Origin: Microbacterium keratanolyticum
GTDB lineage: Bacteria > Actinomycetota > Actinomycetes > Actinomycetales > Microbacteriaceae
Length of the DNA: 64,000 nucleotides
Direction: 5' to 3'
Assembly (NCBI RefSeq): GCF_016907255.1
Contig: NZ_JAFBBQ010000001.1
Coordinates: 1,302,001 to 1,366,000, forward strand
This document shows positions 51,676 to 60,062 of this stretch, piece by piece. The notes under the pieces are model-generated. The model worked only from the letters and a program-made list of their open reading frames with translations, did not search any database and was not told the origin of the DNA. A program made the translations under genes and the position numbers. The first letter of the stretch is position 1. Every line of letters starts with the position of its first letter.

Positions 51676-51906
51676 CTACCTGCGGTTGCTCACGACCACG
51701 TGGGTCACCGCAGCCGCGATCACGCCCGCGATGATCGAGAGCACCGCCCGCAGGATGATGTGCAGATCGGTGGCGAGTGCCAGCGCGATGCTCACCACCA
51801 GGATCGTCCCGAACAGGGCGATCATCGCCGCCGTATCCGCAGCCTTCTTCTCGGTCTTCATCACCGGGGCGTCCTCTTCTCGTGGGATGGTCTTGTTCTC
51901 AGGCAT
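51676..51906 (-). CDS. Small two-helix membrane protein, candidate bacteriocin immunity peptide
   Basis: 76 residues: hydrophilic N-terminus (about 1-24), helix 1 (about 26-46, AAMIALFGTILVVSIALAL), helix 2 (about 51-71, IILRAVLSIIAGVIAAAVTH), SNRR end. Paralogue of the 62-residue protein that follows after 38 bp. Its start overlaps the ABC permease stop by 8 bp, so it is coupled to the bacteriocin-type transporter. Confidence 0.65.
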   Translation of the reverse strand: MPENKTIPREEDAPVMKTEKKAADTAAMIALFGTILVVSIALALATDLHIILRAVLSIIAGVIAAAVTHVVVSNRR

Positions 51907-52738
51907 CACGACGCCTCGCAACGATCCAGGCGGCCGTGCCGACGACGACCGTCCAGACCAGCAGCCACAGCTGCCCGGTGAGGATCTGCCCCGCGCCGAG
52001 CTCGCTGAGTGTCGAGACGGAGATCGCCTTGACCAGCAGGGCTCCGGGCATCGCCTGCGAGATCGCCGTGACGACGCCGCTCGCACCCGCGGGCAACATG
52101 CCACCGACGAGACCGGCGACCAGGGGGAACACGAGCATGAGTCCGATCACCGTGAGCACAGCGAGCACGGCAGAGCGAAACAGCACGCCGAGTGCGCTGG
52201 CGAGAATGGTCAGCCAGATGCCCGCCAGGGTCGCGGTGAGAAGAATGAGCAGCACAAGGTCGCCGTAGATGGCCGCCTGCGCGAAGATCATCGTCAGTGC
52301 TGCGATGATTCCGGTGGTGAACAGCACGGTGCCACCGCCGTAGGCGACATCGGCGAGCGTGCGCGCACCCAGGAATCGAGAGCGCCTCGGGACAACGGCG
52401 AGCGCGGTCGCAAATTGACCGCGGGTGTCGCGGGCGGCCGCAGACGTCACGGCCAGCATCAACGGAATGATCGCACCTGTCGCCGCGGCCTCCAGCGAGC
52501 CGGTCACCGCAAGGCGGAGGGTACCATCCGTGAGTTGCGCGTCCACGGCGGGAGCGACGGTGAGCAGGATCGCCAGCATCCCTCCGCCGAACGCCAGGCC
52601 GAGAGCCACAGCGATCCAGAGCCCGACGGCGATCCCGCCAGGTCGACGTCGCCGCACGATCTCGGCGCGGAGCACATCGCTCAGCCGCTGTCTCGGCAAG
52701 GACGGCGAGGCGATCTCTCCCTGTTGCACAGCGCTCAT
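51899..52738 (-). CDS. ABC transporter permease of the bacteriocin-like cluster
   Basis: 279 residues with six predicted helices in ABC-2 permease arrangement: cytoplasmic N-terminus of about 40 residues, helices near 43-65, 85-105, 135-155, 165-185, 200-222 and 252-272. Overlaps the ATPase stop by four bases and the small membrane protein start by 8 bp. In leaderless bacteriocin loci such transporters export the peptide or protect the producer. Confidence 0.83.
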   Translation of the reverse strand: MSAVQQGEIASPSLPRQRLSDVLRAEIVRRRRPGGIAVGLWIAVALGLAFGGGMLAILLTVAPAVDAQLTDGTLRLAVTGSLEAAATGAIIPLMLAVTSAAARDTRGQFATALAVVPRRSRFLGARTLADVAYGGGTVLFTTGIIAALTMIFAQAAIYGDLVLLILLTATLAGIWLTILASALGVLFRSAVLAVLTVIGLMLVFPLVAGLVGGMLPAGASGVVTAISQAMPGALLVKAISVSTLSELGAGQILTGQLWLLVWTVVVGTAAWIVARRRDA

Positions 52739-53634
52739 CTCGTTCCCTCCTGCCCGACAGGCTGAAGCCGGTCGAAGTACGTCTGCTCGATCGAGCGCTC
52801 GATGACGGCGAGGTGCGTCACGCCCGGCCCGTCCGTGTAGGCGATGCGACCGACCTCGTGCGCGCTGGCGCCATGGACGACGATCCCGTCGTCGTGGAGT
52901 CCGGCGGTGAGCCCGTGGGCCGTCAGCATGTCGAGAAGGCGTGCGGGATCCGACGTGCGTACGCGTACCGGTGGGGTGCCGTCGGTGGCGACGAAGTCGG
53001 CGACCGTCCCTTCGGCGACGATCTGGCCGCGATCGATCATCACGACGCGATCAGCGACGAGCGCGAGCTCGGTCATGTGGTGCGACGACAGCAGCACGGT
53101 CACACCGTGCCGCGCCAGGTGCACGATGTGGTCACGGAACCACTGCACGCCGGCGGGGTCCAGTCCGTTGGCGGGTTCATCGAGCACGAGCACGCGCGGC
53201 GATCCGAGCCCCGCGGCCGCGATCCCCAGACGCTGCCGCATGCCCAGCGACATCGCCCCGACGCGGGTGCGCTCGGATCCGCCGAGTCCCACCTGCACGA
53301 GTGCCTCCTGCGCGTCGCCCAGTGTGCGCCCCTGCAGCAGCGCGAGATAGTGCAGATGATCGAGCGCCCGTGCCTTCACAGGGATCGTCTCGGCTGAGAG
53401 GAAGACACCCAGGCTCTCCGCGGGGTTCGCCGCGTCCGCGAAGGGCCGGCCTTCGACGAGCACGTGCCCCTCGTCAGCGATGGCGATGCCGGCGATGATG
53501 CGCAGCACCGTCGACTTCCCGGCGCCGTTGGGCCCGACGAATGCGGTGATCTGCCCCGCCGGCGCGGTGAACGACACATCGCGCGCCGCCCGGTGCGTTC
53601 CGAACGTCTTCGAGACGCCCTTCACCTCGATCAT
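52735..53634 (-). CDS. ABC transporter ATP-binding protein of the bacteriocin-like cluster
   Basis: 299 residues: Walker A GPNGAGKSTVLRII near 36, signature MSLGMRQRLGIAAAGLG near 132, Walker B VLVLDEPANGLDPAG near 153, switch His LLSSHHMTELAL near 185. ATG 53634 was chosen; the much longer open frame upstream overlaps the PH-domain gene and is not coding. BcrA-like peptide-resistance/export ATPase. Four-base overlaps on both sides show tight coupling to the permease and to the PH-domain gene. Confidence 0.87.
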   Translation of the reverse strand: MIEVKGVSKTFGTHRAARDVSFTAPAGQITAFVGPNGAGKSTVLRIIAGIAIADEGHVLVEGRPFADAANPAESLGVFLSAETIPVKARALDHLHYLALLQGRTLGDAQEALVQVGLGGSERTRVGAMSLGMRQRLGIAAAGLGSPRVLVLDEPANGLDPAGVQWFRDHIVHLARHGVTVLLSSHHMTELALVADRVVMIDRGQIVAEGTVADFVATDGTPPVRVRTSDPARLLDMLTAHGLTAGLHDDGIVVHGASAHEVGRIAYTDGPGVTHLAVIERSIEQTYFDRLQPVGQEGTR

Positions 53635-55133
53635 CGTGTTGCCACCTCTCTGTGCGTGCGCACTCTCGCGCGGACACGCGATGCGGCCAGCGGCGCAGCC
53701 GCCTCGCCGAGCGTCGTGCGCACGTCGGTCAGGAGTTCGTGATTCCGCGTGACGGCGCGGATACTGCGGGGCATCCCGGCGAAGTAGGCGACGCGGACAC
53801 CACGCGCGCGCACCCGCGCGACGCTCACGACGCTCAGCAGGTGCACCTCCGCCGTCCGGACGAGGTCGGTGCGTTCGAAGAGGTGCTGCTCGCGAGCCCA
53901 GAGATGCGGATGCTGCGCGCTGAGCCGTCGCGTCACCAGACGCAGCACCCCGATGACGAGGAGCGCTGACGCCCCTGCCGCGATCAGAGCCAGGAACAGG
54001 GGTGGTGCCCAGAGCCAACTGGCCAGGAGGCCCGCGCCAACACTGACGCCGACGGTGAAGAGCAGAGCGGCCGCCGCAGGAAGCAGAGCCCGCCGTCCCG
54101 AGCGGTACACCAGCGCCGGCACCGGAAGAGCGCCGTTCGTCGCCTCCAGTACCGAAGCGGCGATCGTGCGCGGCAGCGCCGGAAGGATCGCGTTGGCCGC
54201 GCCGCTGCCGATCGCGCCCTGGCTCAGCAGGCGGATGCGCACGTGGTCGATCAGCATCTCCAGCGCGTTGCGGTGCGCGCGCACGCCGACGATCGAGGCG
54301 GCGTCCACCACACGATGCTGGGTCTCGATGAGTCCGTACGACAGCACCAGACGGTTGCCGTCGCGCGCAACCTCGAACCCGTGGAACCGCACGACCGCGA
54401 GAAGCATGCCCAGCACGATGATGCCGGCGGCAGCGAGCGTCGCGACCAGCGGGAGGTTCTGCAACAGCGTGGCGTCGCTCCATCCCCCGAACTGCTGCAC
54501 CACGTCGAGCGCCGCGAGCACGGCGCCGGTGCCGATCACGACGACCTGCCCCTGCACAAGACCGGAGACCAGGAGCTGACCGGTCGTCGCGCGGTAGATC
54601 GTGTCGCTTCCGACGTTCTCGCCGAGGGCGTCGTGCACCACGGGAGCGGGGACTTCAGCCACCGACTCCGGGGACGCTTCATGGCGCGGATGCGACTGCG
54701 CCGCGAGCTCGACGATCTCCGCGGCGATGGCAGGTTCGATCCCTTCGAGTTCGATCACCCCATCCGCCGTGACCTCGCCGCCGACGCGCAGCGTGAGAAC
54801 GTCGAGGTGGAGCATCCGGTACGCCCACGGCTGCGCCCGCTCCCGCACCGCGACCTGAGCCCAGGACGCCGATGTGCTGCGTCGGTTGAGCAGCCCGCGC
54901 ACCACGCGGATCCCGCTGTCGCTGAGGTCATAGCGGAGCGTCGCGACGGTGAAGACCGGCTGGAGGAGACGGGCCAGAAGGAGGGCGCCGATGAGGAACA
55001 CTCCCCAACGGCCCAGCCAGAACTGCGCGTTCGTGAGGGCGACCACCCCGACGCCCACCAGGCCGACGATCGCAGGCGCACCCTGCAGATAGGACGCGAG
55101 GACAGCGCGGGCGGGAAGGCGATGCTCAGGCAT
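53631..55133 (-). CDS. Bacterial PH-domain (bPH2, YdbT-like) membrane protein
   Basis: 500 residues: three bPH2 modules (PF03703, DUF304 type; about 60-140, 230-320 and 405-485), each preceded by a pair of transmembrane helices (about 20-55, 190-230 and 370-405). A recognisable module repeat is DLSDSGIRVVRGLLNRRST near 80, LVLSYGLIETQHRVVDAASI near 295. Together with the shorter partner just upstream it matches the YdbS-YdbT pair; such pairs recur in leaderless bacteriocin gene clusters, where they are thought to aid export or immunity. ATG 55133 overlaps the partner stop by 8 bp. Confidence 0.82.
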   Translation of the reverse strand: MPEHRLPARAVLASYLQGAPAIVGLVGVGVVALTNAQFWLGRWGVFLIGALLLARLLQPVFTVATLRYDLSDSGIRVVRGLLNRRSTSASWAQVAVRERAQPWAYRMLHLDVLTLRVGGEVTADGVIELEGIEPAIAAEIVELAAQSHPRHEASPESVAEVPAPVVHDALGENVGSDTIYRATTGQLLVSGLVQGQVVVIGTGAVLAALDVVQQFGGWSDATLLQNLPLVATLAAAGIIVLGMLLAVVRFHGFEVARDGNRLVLSYGLIETQHRVVDAASIVGVRAHRNALEMLIDHVRIRLLSQGAIGSGAANAILPALPRTIAASVLEATNGALPVPALVYRSGRRALLPAAAALLFTVGVSVGAGLLASWLWAPPLFLALIAAGASALLVIGVLRLVTRRLSAQHPHLWAREQHLFERTDLVRTAEVHLLSVVSVARVRARGVRVAYFAGMPRSIRAVTRNHELLTDVRTTLGEAAAPLAASRVRARVRTHREVATR

Positions 55134-55644
55134 CCGCGTCCGCTTCCGCGGCCACAGCGGCCCGCGCGGGGAAGACCGCCAGGATCTGCGCGCGCAGCGC
55201 CTCCGCCTCGGCAAGCGGCAGCGGTGTGAGCGTCTCACTCTCGGTCAGCGTGGCCAGCGCGAGCTTCGCGAACCCGAAGCGGCGCAGAAGCGGACCCTGC
55301 ACAACCGTGACGGTGAGGATCTGCGCTGTCGACAGCGCCAGATCCCGATGGAACAGCACCCCCCGTGAAATGAGGACACGATCGTCGTCGACTTCGTAGG
55401 TCGTGTTGCGGACGACAAGCCGATCAATCAGCGGCACATCGATCAGCAGGCCGAGAAGCGCCAGAGCGAGCACCGCACCGAGAAGTGCCGGCCGCCACGA
55501 CAAGGGGGCGAGAAACAGGATGGCGGCGCTGAGAAGCACCCCGACGATCGCGATGTCGATGAGTGAGCGAATACGCACATAGGTGACGGCCCTCGGGGGC
55601 AGGGTGCGCGAGTAGCGAGGGCGTGCGGGGGGCTCAGCGGCCAT
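55126..55644 (-). CDS. Bacterial PH-domain (bPH2, YdbS-like) membrane protein
   Basis: 172 residues: two transmembrane helices (about 28-48 and 53-72) then one bPH2 domain (about 78-150; TTYEVDDDRVLISRGVLFHR near 80, VTVVQGPLLRRFGFAKLAL near 113). First gene after the small bacteriocin-like gene, 78 bp away across a stem-loop, and coupled to the longer bPH2 protein. ATG 55644 overlaps no other gene. Confidence 0.83.
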   Translation of the reverse strand: MAAEPPARPRYSRTLPPRAVTYVRIRSLIDIAIVGVLLSAAILFLAPLSWRPALLGAVLALALLGLLIDVPLIDRLVVRNTTYEVDDDRVLISRGVLFHRDLALSTAQILTVTVVQGPLLRRFGFAKLALATLTESETLTPLPLAEAEALRAQILAVFPARAAVAAEADADA

Positions 55645-55669
55645 CAGCGTCTCCTCCGCCGGTCAAACT

Positions 55670-55711
55670 GCTGCGGGTGCGACCGACACCGATCTCGATC
55701 CCACCCGCAGC
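55670..55711 (-). promoter_or_regulatory. Stem-loop between the bacteriocin-like gene and the bPH2 genes
   Basis: GCTGCGGGTG / CACCCGCAGC, a 10-bp perfect stem with a 22-nt loop, starting 12 bp after the peptide stop. A partial terminator here would give far more peptide mRNA than transporter mRNA, the usual need for a bacteriocin operon. Confidence 0.6.
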
Positions 55712-55722
55712 GGCAGGATGGA

Positions 55723-55908
55723 TTAGCCCAGTCCCAGGATCTGCAGGATCCACTGCAGGATGGTCGCGAACGACACACCGCGCTCGATCCAGCCGAGCAC
55801 CTTCTTCCAGTTGTTGCGTGCCCACGCGATGACCTTGTTCGCCGCCGAGACGCCGATGCGCCACAGCTGCTTGGCGACCCAGGCGATGAACTTCAGGACT
55901 GCACCCAT
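55723..55908 (-). CDS. Leaderless aureocin A53/lacticin Q-type bacteriocin candidate
   Basis: 61 residues beginning MGAVLKFIAWVAKQLWRIG and ending ATILQWILQILGLG. Six Trp, five Lys, three Arg, one Glu, no Asp, no Cys, net charge about +7; amphipathic helices throughout and no double-glycine leader or signal peptide. The pattern G-x-L-K-x-x-x-x-x-A-K near the start, then NNWKKVLGWIERG and the ILG end, follows aureocin A53, epidermicin and lacticin Q (NKGKILDWLNAG, ILG end). ATG 55908 has GGAG 9 nt upstream; the ATG five codons earlier lacks a good site and would break the family start. These peptides keep formyl-Met and are active as translated. Alternative: an unrelated amphipathic membrane toxin. 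Confidence 0.8.
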   Translation of the reverse strand: MGAVLKFIAWVAKQLWRIGVSAANKVIAWARNNWKKVLGWIERGVSFATILQWILQILGLG

Positions 55909-55940
55909 ATTGACTAACTCCATTCACCACTGTGTGATGC

Positions 55941-55963
55941 CGCATTTCTCTTTGTGAAATGCG
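55941..55963 (-). promoter_or_regulatory. Hairpin in the bacteriocin-like leader
   Basis: CGCATTTC / GAAATGCG with a 7-nt loop, ending 33 bp before the peptide start codon. Positioned either in the 5' leader of the mRNA or as an operator. Confidence 0.5.
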
Positions 55964-56035
55964 ATCGGGAGTTAAGTTATGAATTGGCGCATATTCGGCA
56001 CATCGAACTTTTGCCGCTTCCTGCGCGCAATATGT

Positions 56036-56074
56036 ATTGTCGATGCGTCGATTGTCTACGAGCACATCGACAAT
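56036..56074. promoter_or_regulatory. Inverted repeat, candidate LuxR-type operator
   Basis: ATTGTCGATG / CATCGACAAT, 10-bp perfect arms around a 19-nt spacer, with further TCGAT half-sites on both sides (GTCGATT inside, GTCGAT at 56076 and 56090). It lies between the LuxR-type gene and the peptide gene. Confidence 0.5.
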
Positions 56075-56094
56075 GGTCGATAGACGAAAGTCGA

Positions 56095-56775
56095 TCATGA
56101 TCGCGTCACCTCGGCTCGTCCGCCCAAAGCGCAGAGAGCGACCTGCAGACGATCGCGAACATTCCACTTCGTCATCACACGCCCCAGATTCGACTTCACG
56201 GTCGCCTCCGAGACGTGCAGGGTCGCCGCGATCTCGCTGTTGGACATCCCCTCGGTGAGAAGTCCGACGATCTCGCGCTCGCGAGGGGCCAGGCTCTCTT
56301 CCCACCCGGACACGGGAGCCGGGCTGGCCACCGTCGGCACGCAGAGGTGGGTGAAGAGGCGGCGAAGGATCCTGCGGCACACGAACGGGTGACCGTTCGC
56401 GATCTCCTCCACCGCGCGGCGCAGTTCTGCGGGTTCCGCGTCGCGCCCGAGCACCCCCGCCGCCCCGGCTTTCAGAAGTGGGGCCACCTCGTCGACAGCA
56501 GAGGTGCGCGCCACGACGAGTACCGGCACTCCGGTTTCGGAGAGGGCGCCAACCTCGGCAGGGGCAGACTGCTCCGCGGATGCCACATAGAGGAACGCAC
56601 TCGGCGACGAAGTGAGGTCCGCGCGTACCGACGCGCCCTCGAGCATCCGCTCCTCAGAGAGCAGGTGGTGTTGCACCTGCACGCGAAGATCATCCGAAAG
56701 GAAAAGAGACAATGCCGCAGCGAACAGCGATTCTCGCGAAAGAATCACAACGGAATGCTGAACGATTTCTGACAT
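56095..56775 (-). CDS. LuxR/NarL-type regulator with degenerate receiver domain
   Basis: 226 residues. A receiver-like domain (about 5-130) starts QHSVVILSRESLFAAALSLF where active receivers have an Asp pair; the phosphoacceptor strand reads FLYVASAEQ with no Asp, so phosphorylation is unlikely. The C-terminal LuxR helix-turn-helix (about 160-220) is intact: LAPREREIVGLLTEGMSNSE and AATLHVSEATVKSNLGRVM. ATG 56775 fits the domain start; GTG 56832 or ATG 56823 are upstream alternatives. There is no sensor kinase nearby. It lies directly upstream of the bacteriocin-like gene, same strand, and is its likely activator. Confidence 0.82.
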   Translation of the reverse strand: MSEIVQHSVVILSRESLFAAALSLFLSDDLRVQVQHHLLSEERMLEGASVRADLTSSPSAFLYVASAEQSAPAEVGALSETGVPVLVVARTSAVDEVAPLLKAGAAGVLGRDAEPAELRRAVEEIANGHPFVCRRILRRLFTHLCVPTVASPAPVSGWEESLAPREREIVGLLTEGMSNSEIAATLHVSEATVKSNLGRVMTKWNVRDRLQVALCALGGRAEVTRS

Positions 56776-56998
56776 TTGTCTGGGCGCACCTAAATGGCGA
56801 TGATTGACCTGCACAGTCGTCATTTCCGGCACGAAGAAGTCGAGGCCTGGACACGACGCGTTGAAGCTAGCATCCCGCCGTTCTTCGCCGACAGGTTTGT
56901 TACAGACTTTTCCGAAACTCTTTCCGTTTGTCCCCCGTTCGGCGGACAGATCCGCGCAGATTTGCGACGAGATCCCGCCGGAAGCGGACCTGAGTCCC

Positions 56999-57004
56999 TA
57001 GAGT
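56999..57004 (+). promoter_or_regulatory. -10 box of a leaderless promoter for the Pr6Pr gene
   Basis: TAGAGT, then GATTTC, then GTG at 57011; 6-nt spacing, no ribosome binding site. Confidence 0.6.
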
Positions 57005-57010
57005 GATTTC

Positions 57011-57751
57011 GTGACCTCACCCGACCACACCGCGAGCACGCAGCGCCCCCGCACATCAGCCCTCACGCCGTCGGCCTGGGCCGTGGTGCGTCTGCTCGGC
57101 GCCGCCGCGATCATCGCCGCAGTCCTCGGCCAGCTCTCCGTCACCCTCGGCAACGCACTGTCCGATCCCACGCCGCACGGTTCGCACCTGCCGACCGTGG
57201 CCGCGAACTTCCTGAGCTTCTTCACGATCGAGTCGAACATCCTGGGCGCCCTGGCGCTCGTGATCGCCGCGATCTGGGCGTTGTCCGCCGGCCGTCGCGC
57301 CGACGTCGAACCACGCTGGCTGGGTGTGCTGATCGCGAGCACCGCGACCTACATGATCGTCACGGGCGTCGTCTACAACGTGCTGCTGCGCGGCATCGAG
57401 CTGCCGCAGGGGCAGACCGTGGCCTGGGCGAACGAGATCCTGCACGTCGTCGGGCCGCTGATCCTGCTCGCGGAAGTGCTGTTCGCGCCACAACGACGCC
57501 GACTTGGCTGGGGGACGCTCGGAGTCATCGTCGCGTTCCCGATCGTGTGGTGCGCATACACGCTGATCCGCGCGAACTTCATCATCGCTCCCGCTACGGG
57601 ACTGCCGTACTGGTACCCCTATCCCTTCCTCAACCCGCACAACTTCGACGCCGGATACGGCGTGGTGGCGCTGTACATCATCGGCATCGCCGCCGCGATC
57701 ATCGCGATCGGCGCCGGTGTCGTCTGGGTGAGCCGCAAGCGCGGACACTGA
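57011..57751 (+). CDS. Pr6Pr family membrane protein
   Basis: 246 residues with six transmembrane helices in the Pr6Pr arrangement and its conserved sequence FLSFFTIESNILGALALVIA near 67, VYNVLLRGIELPQ near 118, WANEILHVVGPLILLAEVLF near 135, and YWYPYPFLNPHNF near 200. Function unknown. Leaderless GTG start; single gene followed by a large hairpin. Confidence 0.82.
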   Translation: MTSPDHTASTQRPRTSALTPSAWAVVRLLGAAAIIAAVLGQLSVTLGNALSDPTPHGSHLPTVAANFLSFFTIESNILGALALVIAAIWALSAGRRADVEPRWLGVLIASTATYMIVTGVVYNVLLRGIELPQGQTVAWANEILHVVGPLILLAEVLFAPQRRRLGWGTLGVIVAFPIVWCAYTLIRANFIIAPATGLPYWYPYPFLNPHNFDAGYGVVALYIIGIAAAIIAIGAGVVWVSRKRGH

Positions 57752-57759
57752 CGCGTCCA

Positions 57760-59302
<1,543 letters not shown>

Positions 59303-59315
59303 GCTGATTTCTGAA

Positions 59316-59351
59316 GAACGGGCCGGATGCTTCGCAGCATCCGGCCCGTTC
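59316..59351 (+). terminator. argG terminator
   Basis: Perfect 15-bp stem GAACGGGCCGGATGC / GCATCCGGCCCGTTC with loop TTCGCA, then CTGTGT, 13 bp after the stop. Confidence 0.87.
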
Positions 59352-59402
59352 TGTGTGCCCCCGCTCGGGCGCGTCGTCCTGCGGTCCGATCCGTCGTGCC
59401 AC

Positions 59403-59436
59403 AAACTATGTTGCACATGAGTGTGCAACATAGTTT
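59403..59436. promoter_or_regulatory. Perfect TetR-type operator upstream of the TetR gene
   Basis: 15-bp perfect arms AAACTATGTTGCACA and TGTGCAACATAGTTT around TGAG. Its right end overlaps TATCCT (59436-59441), a -10 box 6 nt before the ATG at 59448, so binding would block the tetR-yhgE promoter; the transcript is probably leaderless. Confidence 0.85.
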
Positions 59437-59447
59437 ATCCTTGACGG

Positions 59448-60062
59448 ATGACCTCCCGCCCTGCCCGCTCGGATGCCCGCGCCAACCGCGCCGGAATCCT
59501 CGACGCTGCACGCAGCACGCTGGCCTCCGACCCGTACGCGAGCGTCGACGTGATCGCGCGCAGCGCGGGTCTCAGCCGACGCACGCTCTACGGCCACTTC
59601 GATGACCGCGACGCTCTGATCCGCGAGCTCATCGTCACGGGTGCACAGCGCTTCAACGCGATCGCCGAGTCGATCAGCGACGCCGACTCCCGCATTGCCC
59701 TCGCCCGACTCGCGGCACGCCTGTGGCAGGAGGCCGCGCATGTGCAGTTCGCTGCAGCGCTCGCTCTGGACGAGGCGCACGTCGAGCACACGGCCGATGC
59801 ACTCGCGCCGCTGCGCCGCGCCGTGGCACGGCTCGTGCAGCGCGGTCAGCAGGACAGCTCCTTCCGCACCGACATCCCCGCCCCCACACTCGCGCGACTC
59901 ATCGAAGAGGTCGCGCGCACGGTCGTCGCCCGCACCGACGCATCGAGCAGCGGGGCGGCCGACATCGCTGTACGTACCGTCCTGAGTATCGCCGGACTGT
60001 CGTGGCGCGAAGCCGATGACCTTCTCACCGCTCATCCGGACATCACGGAGCCCACCCGATGA
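59448..60062 (+). CDS. TetR-family transcriptional regulator
   Basis: 204 residues. N-terminal helix-turn-helix (about 12-58; VDVIARSAGLSRRTLYGHFD near 28) and a ligand/dimer domain (about 75-195). It overlaps the following YhgE/Pip gene by four bases (ATGA), so it is an autorepressed operon regulator. The perfect operator at 59403 supports this. Inducer unknown, probably a membrane-active compound handled by the YhgE proteins. Confidence 0.9.
   Translation: MTSRPARSDARANRAGILDAARSTLASDPYASVDVIARSAGLSRRTLYGHFDDRDALIRELIVTGAQRFNAIAESISDADSRIALARLAARLWQEAAHVQFAAALALDEAHVEHTADALAPLRRAVARLVQRGQQDSSFRTDIPAPTLARLIEEVARTVVARTDASSSGAADIAVRTVLSIAGLSWREADDLLTAHPDITEPTR

Larger units (their letters stand above)
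55909..56094. promoter_or_regulatory. AT-rich control region of the bacteriocin-like gene
   Basis: 186 bp, clearly lower in G+C than the genes around it, without a gene of its own apart from five upstream codons of the peptide frame. It holds two inverted repeats listed separately, the palindrome CGATCATGATCG at 56092-56103 extending into the regulator gene end, and possible minus-strand -10 elements such as CATAACT near 55977. Confidence 0.55.

Noticed and set aside
52735..54483. A 582-codon frame for the ABC ATPase
   Set aside because: The N-terminal 280 codons overlap the PH-domain gene and are Arg/Ala-rich nonsense; the ATPase starts at 53634.
55723..55908. The 61-residue peptide as a circular bacteriocin or a type I toxin
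   Set aside because: Circular bacteriocins have a cleaved leader and DUF95-type partners, not seen here; a type I toxin would not be followed by bPH2 and ABC genes. Not fully excluded.
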